A DNA stretch of 64,000 bases from Axinella damicornis (lineage: Eukaryota; Porifera; Demospongiae; Axinellida; Axinellidae). The stretch is taken from assembly GCA_963931865.1 (NCBI GenBank), contig OZ007510.1, positions 3,376,747 through 3,440,746 on the forward strand, written 5' to 3'. Positions 11,201-23,000 of this stretch are shown piece after piece. Positions within the stretch are counted from its first letter, which is position 1. The number at the start of each line of letters is the position of its first letter. Position numbers and translations under genes: made by a program. The notes beneath the pieces are model-generated. The model was not told the origin of the DNA. It did no database searches and worked only from the letters and a program-made list of their open reading frames with translations.

Positions 11201-13619
11201 GGAAAAACTGCAAGTGACGAAAAGCTGGGCGGGCCTGGGAATTAGGCTAACACAAGAGGAGACCCTGATTTTAACATTTCTTGCTTATGCTTTGACAAGA
11301 AAATAAGATCTTGGGTGATTTTAGTAAATGTGACAGCCTGGCAAGTTGTTCAAAACATACTTCATCAACTATATTAAGCCGTGTGTCTTCAAGAAAGTAT
11401 GGAAATATGTCCATTGATCTGCCTACCCATCCATCAACCTATTTCTCTACTTCTGCTACGTATATACCAGGGTATTTAGGACTTTCCAAGAAAGAGCAAC
11501 AACGTTCCACAGCTATACCATGTATCTCACCAATTCCAGGTGGTGATCTTGCCGGAGGCTGTGAGCTGGGAAAGGGAGGACACAGCAGCTCCACACTGTG
11601 TGCAGACACAGGGGTCTCCTGTAGCCAGCAATGGCTCCTTTGCCAGAGCACCTAGGCACAGCACCAGATTGTTGCTGTTGTTCTGCCGCACTTTCACCAT
11701 CTTCTCTTCTTTTGGCTTGGGAGGAAGTGCTGTAGACGAACCGTCCTCAAGGGACTGGTCTTCACCCCCAGGGGTGGCTCCAGATGATCTTTTGAAGAGG
11801 CTTCCCAAGAGTCCCTTCTTCTTCTTCGATTTCCCTGAGAAATGACACGATATTTTACAGTAACTCCAACAAAGGATGATTGTCCTGGTTTCCCTACATT
11901 TGAACCTCTGAGAAGAGGACAACCTCTCTTCAAAGGACATTTTTTGTATCCTCTATTGAGAGGTTTCACTGCAGAGCTCAAGTGGCAGCACTTACCCTTG
12001 TCTGCTCCAGCCTTAGCTCCACCCTTCTTTGGTATGCCCTTCACAACCACTTGCTTGCGGTAGCTGTCCTCAATTGTAGGGTCATACTGGTCAACAAAGC
12101 AGCCGACGACAAACTGGTTGCAGATGCTGGACTTCCCCACCCCACCTGCTCCCTGGATAATGACCTTGTAGTCCTTGCCCTTCAGTCGGGGGGTACGGCG
12201 TACAAGCTCATGCATTGCTTCAGTGATGTTGATGTTCAGCTTGGCCGAAGTCTCAAAGAAAGGCCACCCAATGCTTGCTGCAAATGCGGCACCCTCCTGA
12301 GTGGGCACCTCCCGGCTAGAGTCAAGGTCACATTTGTTGCCACAGATCACCTGCAGGAAGATTAAAGAAATGACCTCATGCACTGAACCAAATCATCTCT
12401 GTTCAGCAAGCACTAAGTAACGATTGCACTAGCCTCGTTCCCAGGCCCGAGACGGCGGGCCTGGGAACGAGGCTACGATTGCACATTCATGTGATGACTT
12501 TTTTGTTGTTGTCTTACTACTGGCATTTCTTGATCCCGAATTCGAGTAATCCAGTTGTGCATGGCCTTGGCCTCATCAAACGAGTTCCGACTAGTGATGG
12601 AGTACACGAGCATGAAGCAATCTCCCTGGCGTACATACTACATGGGGGAGGGGAGGGGGGACATATTATTCATCTTCTTGAATTGCTAACAAGTAGTGAA
12701 GGATCAGTTACAACACTAGACCATATCAGGGCAAAAGAATGGTGCAAGAGAAACTGCAGCCATTCAATTGCATTCATTAGTGGAGTTATATGCAAACTGT
12801 GCCAGCATTAGAAGCCAGAATGGAGTGCACAAAAACAGTAGAGCCAATGCTGCTGTGAAGGAAGTGTTTCAGCTCACCTTTCAGCTACACCCACTGTGGG
12901 GAAAGTGATGTACTGTTAGCTAGCCTCGTTCCCAGGCCTTCTCACCCCAGCGTTTGTCGCTCGCAGTTCCCCCGCGTTAGTACTGCAAACGACAAACGCT
13001 GGGGAGAGAAGGCCTGGGAACGAGGCTACTGTTAGCTACTAGCATCTGTAAATTCTCCACTCTATTTTTTGTGCTGACTTAGGCATAGCTACACACAAAT
13101 ATAATAGATTTCACAATGTAGGCATGAAGGAATGTCTAGCGCTATTTTCAGCACGAATCTCGGTTAAAGAATGCATCAACAGAATCCGACTACTGCTTCC
13201 CTGTTGGGGTCATTTCTATCTTGTCGTCAGCTGAATATAGTTACCATAGCTACATGTAGCTGGATGGTCCGGCAGGAAGAATATACTGCCGGACCAATAA
13301 CCAATTTTAATATTTCCATGACAACTTTTCAGCACACTTACCAGGTCCCTCATGGCAGAGTACTCCTCCTGGCCGGCTGTATCGAGGATGTCCAGCAAAC
13401 AGGTCTGCAGTAAAACAATTATTATTATTAATCAACATTGTGAACTAATGAGGAAAACAATGCACTTACTTCCCCGTCATCTTGATAATCTGCGTCTGCA
13501 GCGCTGGACGCATACCCGGTGACGGTGTGGTTGTAACGACTTTCTGGCACATACTCAAATTCTTCCACCCTAGCTGCAGACTGCTTCGGAGCGTATACGT
13601 GAGAGCTTCCAAAGTTCAT
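8283..13619 (-). CDS. Circularly permuted Ras GTPase fused to VWA / Sec23-like protein
   Basis: Twelve exons: 13619-13470, 13404-13342, 12637-12518, 12350-11996, 11834-11531, 11023-10776, 10657-10533, 10400-10237, 9976-9787, 9597-9238, 8870-8683, 8571-8283 (851 aa). Ras motifs occur in permuted order: G3 [13 protein letters not shown] (about 58-70), G4 GNKCD (115-119), G5 ETSAK (144-148), then P-loop GAGGVGKS (178-185) and effector loop YDPTIEDSY (200-208). A lysine-rich linker follows, then a CTQC...CEFC zinc pair, then a von Willebrand A domain with MIDAS DISGSM and CTDGVSN. A Sec23/24-like beta and helical tail completes the chain ([19 protein letters not shown] onward). This architecture belongs to the known cpRAS family, which is scattered across eukaryotes. 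The cellular role is not established. The acceptors of exons 7 and 8 use a CA repeat and a poly-C run. All phases agree. Confidence 0.9.
10407..10433. repeat. Poly-G/poly-C run
   Basis: About 27 consecutive G on the plus strand. In the cpRas transcript it reads as poly-C and lies 6 bases before the exon 8 acceptor, so it serves as the pyrimidine tract. Confidence 0.85.
10660..10686. repeat. (TG)n / (CA)n microsatellite
   Basis: A run of TG dinucleotides on the plus strand. In the cpRas transcript it is a CA repeat that ends directly in the CAG acceptor of exon 7. Confidence 0.85.
11161..11249. mobile_element. Foldback element (TAGCC family)
   Basis: Ends TAGCCTCGTTCCCAGGCC and GGCCTGGGAATTAGGCTA form an inverted repeat around an 89 bp unit. 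It lies in the cpRas intron between exons 5 and 6 (11024-11530), which otherwise shows nothing recognisable. Confidence 0.75.
12430..12475. mobile_element. Minimal foldback element with 9 bp target duplication
   Basis: This 46 bp copy is almost only the two arms of the TAGCCTCGTTCCCAGGCC family. It is flanked on both sides by cgattgcac, a clean 9 bp duplication that shows it inserted as a unit. It lies in a cpRas intron. Confidence 0.8.
12921..13028. mobile_element. Foldback element with target duplication
   Basis: A 108 bp near-perfect hairpin with TAGCCTCGTTCCCAGGCC ends and arms carrying CAGCGTTTGTCG and its complement. The flanks repeat directly as tactgttagcta, counting the shared TA. 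It lies in the cpRas intron between exons 2 and 3. Confidence 0.82.
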
Positions 13620-13858
13620 ATTGAATATCTATAGCTAAGTAAAGGACGATTCGTGCAGGACGTTGTTCTGGTAGCGGTATTGCATGTATTGAGCTGTCAT
13701 GTTTTATACCTGCTTGCTCTGCTATATTTAGATTTCCATCTGTCCATGGATCCATATTTGGCAAAACTATGACTAAACTATGCTATAAATAGAGTCGCAC
13801 ATGCGCGTTAATAAGACTATGACTCAACAAAAGGGGTGGGGCTGGATAAACTGAAGCC
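13620..13858. promoter_or_regulatory. Divergent promoter, cpRas / coiled-coil SAM protein
   Basis: 239 bp lie between two outward-facing starts. A CTATAAATAG box at 13783-13792 is about 65 bp before the plus-strand ATG and may act as its TATA element. Confidence 0.5.
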
Positions 13859-16701
13859 ATGTGTGACCAGGAACACAGCGAGTCATCGCTGGGAGAAGAA
13901 ACTAACTTGCTCGACGTATCGAGAATTTTGGAGGAATGTGCAGACAGTGACATCAGCGAGCTCTCACAGAGGGTCATCACTGACCTAGACGCGGAGATCC
14001 ACCGACTACTTAGGGCAGAATCTACCAGCTCGGAAGAGGAAGTGGAGAGCAGGTTAAGCCAGGCGTCTGTCAGCAGCATCGTCTTCGAACAGGAAGGATC
14101 AGCTGCCTCTACCCTGGGGCGGATGCAGTCCTCTAGTCCTGAACATCCACAATCTTCTGCATTGTACATCCTGTATGGGCCTGACACTGAATCAACCAGC
14201 TCACAGTCTCCACAATCAGCAGAGAGTGAGGATGATTTGCCTGCAGACCGACTGATGGTAGCAATACATTCAGGACCCCTCGGAACAGGAACAGACAACA
14301 TTGCTATCGACACTCGTACCAATATCAAAGTGCAGTTTCAAGGATCTGATGAAGATTGCGGATATGAGTTTGAAGACAGTTGCAGCACTGAGTGTTTGAT
14401 GCCAAGGCCACTAGCGGATGAGCTGGAGGAAGTTGCTAACAAGGGAAAAGCACCAATGATCAACCATGAGATAGATCTCAATGCACTAGCCACTACTAGT
14501 GCTAGCAGTACTAGTGGTAGCAGCAGTGGAACCGACAGCAAGGAGGAACAGCTTCCCACAACCTTGGACCTTCATACTTTCTCAACTCCAAAACAACAAA
14601 TAGCCTACACTCCGCATGATAGTGAGATCAGTCCTGGGCAGTTGACATTGGACATGCTGGCCACTACTGATACTGAGGAACTTAGCAATGTCACAAGTGA
14701 GAGCGATGGAGAAATACTTCCCATGACGGCTATGGAAGTATATGCCACACAAGAAGCAACCGAACTCGAAGGATGCTCAGTGACAGCACAAGGAGCTGTG
14801 CATGAGGGAATGGTACCAATGAATCAGCTATCTTTTGAAATGCTCGCCACTACCGACAGTGAGATGGATAGTGACTTAAGTCAGAGCGAGAAAGAACTAC
14901 CATTTGAAGTGTCTCTCAGTCATTACTCCTCTATCTCAGGGGGTGGGGTCCTGACCGAAGGGTACAGAGAAAAGTCTCATAACAGAACATTGGTTCATAC
15001 TTCTGAACTTGCTGAACTGGGAGCTGTTCACAGTGATGCACCCATGGAGATTACCCTGGAAATGTTAGCAATGCCCGACAGTGATAGTGGTGCAGTAAGT
15101 GAGGGTGATGATCAAGATACCCCCAGCAATTTGTCAGAGCTCTGTACTGAGGTAGTAACTGTGAATCAGGAAACAAACCCGAAAGCAAATGGTGAACAAC
15201 ATTATAATGTAGGCCTCACTACAAGCAATGACGGGGAAGAAATGGCTCAAGACAGACACATGCCTGCTTATGAATTTGAAGAACGTTCTGAGAGCAAGGA
15301 AAGAGAAAACACACAACTCCCACCATCCGAACTTGAGGAGGACATTAAGAATGAAGACTTAACATCTGTCTCACGATCCTCCAAGTCAAAGACAATTGCA
15401 AGTGGATCCGTGAAACAAGCAGAAGAGGACGTAGATGGTGTTGACCTTGATTGCCAGCTTGGTGATACTGACACAGTGTATAGCAGTGATCCAGGCATAG
15501 TCCTCCATCCATCTTCATGCTCTCATTCACTCACAGCAGAAGCTCAGCCTACATCAGCACTTTCCACAACTAATGCGCAGTTGGATGAAGACTTGCAACA
15601 AGGACACAGTCCAGGAATGCCGGAGCTCCTGAGGAAGGTTTGTCATGCTCTCGGAATCGAAGAGTATAGCTAGTTCACCATGATATATACATCCTACCAG
15701 ATTGCAGTGCTGGAGAAGCAGCAGAGTAAGCTAGAGAGAGCCTTTCAGGAAGAGAGGGCAAGCTTGTGGAACATTATTGAAGGACAGACTCAGCTCATTC
15801 AGAGCCTTCACACTGCCAGTGAGTTATACGTGCATATATAGCAGTCCCCTTGTTCGAAGTAGTACGTATCCAATTCTATCCCTCATAGGACTCATTGACC
15901 ACAAGAGGATCAGACATCACCACCGGTATGTAGATTTCCATTCCATTCATGCCAATTCTCCTGCTTTACACATCTAAAAGATGTTCACTTGGCAGGTCGG
16001 TACATCAGAAGCTGGAGGTGGTGGAAGCTGGAGTGGTGGCGGTCGGAAGAGAGTGTGCTGAGTTACAGACCCGACTAACCAGCATTGAGACTATGAGAGC
16101 TTCAGTGGAAAGGAGAAGGGCTGCAGTGGAAGAGGGGAGTGAGACCCACAGCTATAGAGGGAGAAGTATTTCCCTTCTGTCTGAACAGAAGGTGACCAAG
16201 CTGAAAAAGTAAGTTAGAGTCTGGTCATAATATAGCAGCTGTACGATAGTATGACTCTTTCTCCAGGTTCTTTGGAGACAACCCTCCTGTGCTGGGACTG
16301 TTCTTGAAGAAACTTGGATATGAGGTATATGGATCAGTGTAGCCTTGTACTCAGGCCCCGCCTGCCCGAGCAGGGCCTGGTACGATTCTAGGATCAGTAC
16401 CTATACACTAGCTGCTGTACCCTCATGCATTACATAGGGAAAAAGAACTGGTTGTGCACGTCATTCATAAATTATTGAGTCCGCAACTTGTAGGCTTCCT
16501 CATACACACAATACATGGGAGAACGAACAATCACAAACATAAAACCATGCAGTTGTTCCCTCCCAGCAATACTACCCCAGGTTCCTGAATGAGCAGATTG
16601 GTCTCCTGGAGCTGCCACACATCACAGAAGAGCAGCTGGTTGCCCTTGGGATTCCTATGGGACCTCGCCTCAGGATCATGCATGAAGCACAGCTGCTGTG
16701 A
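13859..16701 (+). CDS. Acidic repeat, coiled-coil and SAM domain protein
   Basis: Six exons: 13859-15637, 15701-15818, 15889-15925, 15996-16208, 16267-16324, 16567-16701 (779 aa). Residues 1-590 are low-complexity and acidic, and repeat a short motif four times (about 200, 260, 321, 395), best seen as LTLDMLATTD, LSFEMLATTD and ITLEMLAMPD followed by Ser-Asp-Glu-rich sequence. A coiled coil follows (LEKQQSKLERAFQEERASLW; KLEVVEAGVVAVGRECAELQ). The C-terminus is a SAM domain: VLGLFLKKLGYEQYYPRFL, then LPHITEEQLVALGIPMGPRLRI. SAM domains of this sequence type usually oligomerise or bind other SAM proteins. Without the splice at 15637 the frame would stop 33 bases later; joining gives the coiled coil and complete SAM domain. 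I cannot assign it to a named family. Confidence 0.8.
16340..16390. mobile_element. Degraded foldback element with target duplication
   Basis: Diverged ends (tagccttgtactcagg and cctggtacgattcta) are flanked by ggatcagt on both sides. This matches the 8-9 bp duplications of the better copies. It lies in the last intron of the SAM gene. Confidence 0.6.
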
Positions 16702-17082
16702 CTTGCAATAACACATTCATGCAATATTATACCATATCAACCCAGACCACAACCATATATCCTCAGCTAGAGTTCAGGTCAGCAGCGTAATACATTAAAT
16801 ATTGTCATTTCGTATAGAGATACAAGTTATAACTCGATCATTACCAGTAATGCATTATGATACTCATCATGTTTATAAAACTGTAAATTCCATACCAATG
16901 TCCCATGCACAGTGTATGGGAATGGGGACCAACTGGTGAGTAACCTCATCAGGCACCACTCATTAAACAAATGAGACCAATACAATTTGTGCACACAAAA
17001 CGACCAAGTGATTAAACAACAACAACAACATGGATCAGAAAAATTGTGCATAAAAACAGAAGTCAGTTAAAAAACGTTTTGA

Positions 17083-20000
17083 CTACTGGGGATGGCTAGA
17101 ATAATGCTGGTATCGTTTCCATATCAACCGAAAGTCTGCAGCCGATAGTGCCTGCCAGGACATAATGACTCCATTGGTCTCCGTCATGAAAGTTGAAAGT
17201 GATGATACTTCGCCATATCCTCCGCTAAGGACAACGGGACTGTCTTGGTGAATCGATTCACTAGATGGAACTTCCATGAGGCATTTTGTGGCATTCTTAT
17301 GTGCCCGAAAGTGAGCCAGCATTTCTGGCTGGTCAGTTGCAGACAGAATGACTATCACTCCGCAGGTGAGCCCCAACCACAGCGTGTCATTCACACACAT
17401 CAGTGAGACCAGTCTCAGGTATGAGGGATCGTAATTTAACTCACAGCACACCCACTTGAGCGACTCCTGGAGATCCACCGAGTGCTTCTTGCTACCTGTG
17501 CAAACATCCCAGCTCGTGATGACGCAGTTGCCACGCACAAGGCTCCACACCGTAGTACCATCCTTGGAGAGGGCAAGGGTGTATATCTGGTCGCTCTTCT
17601 CGCAGCCTTCCCATCTTTGTGCTATGCTCACTTCTTCATCAGCATTTAGACTCACAATCTCGTTTCCACAGCTGAGCCAGATGTCATTTCCAACGGATAT
17701 CATAGAGATGATGGCCTTCTTTCCAATATCAATGGTCAGTACGTCCTTGGGGAAATTAAGCTTGGGGTAGTACGTTAGCTGCCCATTCGCTTGACCTACA
17801 AACGCATAAGTGTCGTTGTCTGCAATGACGGTAACAGAATCCTTTAAGTAGAAACGATCTGTGAATCGGAAGGTGGTGGTGTCGTATGCATGCACACATG
17901 CCTCTGTCATTCCAATCCAAACTTTGTTATCGATGGTGAATATGGCAGACGCCCTCTCTTTCAACTCCAGACTTCCTTGAATTGTGAGGTTATCAGCATT
18001 CAAAACGAAGATCTGTGTGACTTCTGATGTCTCATTTTCGTAGCTCAAGTTTGTGAAGCTGCATTCCCCGTAGACCCAAATCTGCCGTACAGAGGGAACA
18101 TAGCAGCACCCTCGGACAGAAATGCAGTCCCTCAAAACCTGTGTTGTGAGGTGGCATTGGAATGCTGGTTGGCAGAGCTGTTTGACAAGAAAAGGTGCAT
18201 TCGGTCTCATGGTGATGTCTTCTTGCCAACATTCTTGCATAAGCTTCACTAGGGTGCTGTAGCCAGTGGTTGTAACCCCCGACAGCTTTGGCCGCTGGGA
18301 TGTTGGGAGTCGGTCAGAAAGGTGGATCCCCCCAAATGGCTGCCACCTCGTCACAAGCTCATAGAGGAGAATTCCGAAGGAATAGACATCAACCTTCTCT
18401 GAGTATTCCTCTCGGTAGGAGTATCTCAGCATCTCTGGGGCAGGGTAGGCAGAAAAGCTGGTTCTTCCCAGCAGACCACTTGGGGACTTGTACTCTGCCC
18501 GCTCTAAGCTGGCCAGCTTCACGTTTACCTCTTCCGTGAACTCCAGAGACCAGACCAGGATGGAGCTCGCTTTCAATGTTCGATAGACAATGTCCAACAT
18601 GTGGAGATACTCCAAGGCAGATGCCACTTGACAGCCGATGTGGAACCGTATGTTTCTGCTGATTTTCTGTTCCATGTCCATCAACTTCTGGTAGAGATTT
18701 CCATGGGGTGCCCTCTCGAGGAGAACACAGGGGGGATTCAGGCAAAACCCATACGTTTGAACTATGTTTGGGTGCTGGAGGCGGACTAGCATATCCATTT
18801 CTTGTCTAATGGAAGAGAGAGGGAGGGTGATGGACTTTCCGTCCATGAACTGATGTGATTTCACTGCGATGCTCTCCCCTTGGAACGTGCCAGGATAGAG
18901 ATGGGTCCTCCGGCTGCGGTGGAGCGGCCGGGATTCTGAATACTGGAATGAGCTTGAGGTAAGCTGGTAGGCAGACGGTAAGTCGATTAGGAGGTAGTCT
19001 GGAATGAGATCACACAGTGGAATGGACTCGGCATGATAGCGACAGTTGTGCATGTCCTTATCCTTCAGGGCGTGGACACATGCCTCCACAAGGAAGCAGG
19101 TCGGGTTTACTTCATCTCTTTCGAGACATACAGGACAAATCGACAGCTGAGTCAGCTCATGTCTAGGGAGTAACACATCTACAGATAAAAGGTCGGGGAA
19201 TCGCTCCTCCAAGAGCTTCTGAACCAGCGAGCAGAGTCTGGCCATGATGATCCGACCTGTTGTGTTGCGTGTTGTGCAAATCTCAATGCCGCGCTCCTCC
19301 ACCGAAGACATTTCACACAGGCAAGGATAGACTGAGAATCTGACATCCTTGAACTCGTATATGATGCCAGTGTGCCAGGCCCTTGTCCCTCTCCCCATGG
19401 TGATGGGCTCAGATGTGGAGGACATTCTCTCTCTCTTCTTAGGCGGAACACTGGCCACCCGCTGGAACCTTGGCCGGGAAGACCCATCAGGGAGGGAGGA
19501 ATGGCGACTAGAGTCTGAGGTTTCAAGCTGCTTCTTATGTTCAATCTGTCCAACCGACGTGACTTCAGTGGAGAGGGAAAGGTTTTCTTTGGCACTGACC
19601 TTCAGGAGTCCAGTCTGAGGAGGCAAACTTGACATTTCTATCCCATCAGGATTGGTGGGTGCCTGGCCGCTCTGAAAGACCCCTTCACCGCTCCGCTCCG
19701 TTTCACTTCCCGCTTCAACGTCGTGTAGAGGGGGATGAAGAGCTGTCTTGTCCCCCGCAGATTCAACAGAGAGTTCTAAGCTCTTCTGAGACTCTTCGCT
19801 GGCCAAAAGTGGTTGACTGACAGCATTTTGTACAATTTCTTTATTTTCTGTTTCAGGAGTGTGTTCAGGTGTAGGGAGAGGACAGACTTCTTCAGTTGAT
19901 TCCTCAATCTTGCAGCTTTCCAGTACCTCCAGGCGTGTCAAACTCGGCCGTTTGACAAAAGAGTCGTCTATGCACACAGGAAGCGGGGCAGTGGGGGTGG

Positions 20001-23000
20001 AAAGGATTGGTTCACTCCCGCCACGTTCAAACGATGGTTTCTTTTTCAGCTTCTCAGATCCCTGCGTGTCAGTTTCATCGTCCGTCCCGTATTCGTCGTC
20101 TGGCATCTCAGCATCAGAGAGTGGTTGCTGCTTGAGGTCATTTGAAATCACTTTCCTACGGACTTCCCTGAACTCGACAATTCTCGGAAGATTATTAAGC
20201 ACCCTGCAGATGAGATGGTACCACAGGTCTGAGGGAAGAGCCTTTGTTTTTGGCGCAAATTGCCTCCGGAGGGTACCAGTGTAGAGCTGGGACGAGGGGG
20301 GGCTGCAGCGGGGGAGGAGGGCAGGGATGAGGTAGCGGGATCCCTTCAAGGGGAGGACAATGGCAAAACGAATCATCAGTCTCACTAGTGCAGAGCAGAG
20401 GTCTTTGCTCCCATCAACGTTCGTTAGGGTGCAAAGGTCACCGTATGTGAGTACGATGCTGTTGGAGTGCTGCAAAGCATGACGGACAATGCGCAAGAGG
20501 GTGATGTACAGCCAATCTGGTCTTGTAAAGCAGTACTGGTCTAACCGATTGTTTGGATCTTCGTAGTGCATGAGAAAACCAGCATCTTGTAGGAAGTTTA
20601 TGATGACAGGAAGCTCCATTCGATCAAGCGGGTCGGACGAGAAGGCCTGGTCGAACAGCTTCCAGATCGTATTCTCCTCCAGCACTCCAGGTTTCCTGCG
20701 AGTCAGAAACATGCTCTGCTCTTTCTCGAGAATGGGGATGAGGGAGAAGTAGTTCTCTGGGTAATGTCTGCTGACCACCAGGTGGCCATTGACCGTCATG
20801 GTAGAGGCGACGTCATACAGCTTCTGCTTGAGATCAGTCTGCCCCTCCTTGGTGCTGGGATTCGAGGCCATCAGGATGAGGCCGTGGTAGATCAATCCAT
20901 GGTAGGAAGACTTCGAGAAGAAGGTAGCGAGCCTACGATGAAGGCTGTCTGCATTTGCATCAGCCCATGTTTCAAATGGCTCGGGTAGGATTGCAATCAC
21001 CAGCACGTTCGCTGTCGGAACATACCGAGCGATGAGGTCAATGTAGAGCTTGATCTGCTCTCGCATTTCTCCGGTTCGCGTCATATCCCAGACAATCACG
21101 TAGAAGGCACTGCTAGTGAAGAAACAAGAGTAGATGGAGGACACTTTGTGTGCACTGCCAATCAGCCAGGTATTGAAGTACAGCTTCTGATTGCTGAAGA
21201 GCTTCTTGGTGAAGATAGGACGATACGACCACTGGAAAGTCAGGAAGTCATGTGGTACAACTGTGACACTGTGCTTTAGTCGCGAGTACATCAAACCTTT
21301 GGCACTGTCAGAATGGCAGAGGATAACTAGCTTGATGTAGTTGCAGGTTTTGCTTGATCGCGCCCTCGCTTTGAAAACACCCTTGATTGCTCCGCGAAGT
21401 ATCCCACCTCCTGGTAGATCGTTGCTGATGTTGGCATTGGTGACGTTCAAGTTGACGAGGTGGTCTAAGTTTTCCATTTCTTTCGGGAGGGAGGTGATGG
21501 GCATTGAGCTAATGTCGAGAGAGGTAAGGGTCTTGATACGACAGAGGCACTTGGGGACAGTCGAGAACTGGTTCTTACTCAGGTTGAGAATTTCAATAAA
21601 AGAGTCCTGAATCCCTGGGGGTAACGTCTGGAGCTCATTCTCGGAGAGGTCGAGTGAGAGCAGTGAGGCACTCCAGATGGAGGTATTGGGGATCTCCCGC
21701 AGGCGGTTGTGGCTCAGGGTCAGGTACTCCAGGTTTGGGAGAGCAAAGACGGCAGCAGGAACAACGTCAAGCAAGTTGTGTGAAAGTTCCAACCTCCGGA
21801 GTTGGGTTGCGGTGAAGAGCTCACTGGGGAGTTTCCGGAGGTGATTGTTTACAAGTTTGAGGGTCACTACCCATGGTGCAATGGAGTATACCCAGGAGGG
21901 GTGGAGAAGGGTCAGCTTCAGCTTGCTCCAGTCCACCTGTTTCCGGCGCATATCGAGGTCCGTCCTCAGCAACAGCTCCTTTGTGGCCTCGTAGTTCTTC
22001 TCCATTATGGAGACGGCTATGGGGTAGCTCATTTTGAGTTCCCCTTGAGAGAGGAAGCTGTGGACAGCGAGCATGTACCACGGCACGTTTTCACTTTCCG
22101 GGGGTTCCGATAGGAGTGAGCGAATAGACTGACAGTCACCAGTGATGGTAGCCTTGCAGAGGAGAAGGATAGCGATTGCCTTCACTCTCTCGAGCTGTAT
22201 GGAAAGGTACAGTGCACAGTCTAATCTCCGAGCTCCCGCCACAATCAGTGGCGGAATACAGTCATCGTGCCCATTCTGGATGGTCGTCAGTAACGCTTCT
22301 TCAATGTCTTTCACCTCGGGCTTCGGTCCTGTGTTCAGCCGCTTCTCAAGCGTACGGATGTCACCCGTTGAAGACAAAAGGATAATTTCTAGGCAAAGAG
22401 GGAAAAGTCTACAGGTAAGAGTGGCATTTCCCTTCTCCCACCCACAGAATACAAAGTCGGTTTCACATTTCCCTTGTGTGTACAGAAATGCTATTTTATA
22501 TGACACATATACAAGCACACCACATAGCCACCTGGGAAAAGGGCCCGGTCACACTTAGCAATATTCTTGTATGTGCCGAGTCAGCAGTCTTGATTTTAGG
22601 ATGGACGAATCACATTCATCCATTACCAATTACTATTATTAAGCTGCTGCTCTAGCCGCCCAGATTCACCTATGGACACTCCTTGGCAAGGACTTTCCAC
22701 TTACCGTATGGCCGGAAAATTTGGCGAGAATTAAATTTGGCGGATTGGCTCTAAAAGGCTGTGAATTGCATTTGGCGGATTAAAATTTGGCGGATTTGGA
22801 AATTTGCAGAGCGAGAATGACGTCATACTAACCGCACGGCCGCGTGGCCGCAGAGTGCTTGGTGGTTTACGTGAGATCTTGTGTCAGTAGGGTGCGATGG
22901 AGTCCGAGTTTGCGGTGGAGAGCTGTGTTGCCATGTCTACGAAAAACCTCTGGGATGCGAGGAGAGGAAATGCCGTGCGAGTGGTACGCAGTAGCAGTGA

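Noticed and set aside
13859..15673. Reading the SAM gene's first exon as a complete 604-residue protein
   Set aside because: A donor at 15638 precedes the stop by 33 bases, and splicing there yields a coiled coil and a full SAM domain in continuous phase.
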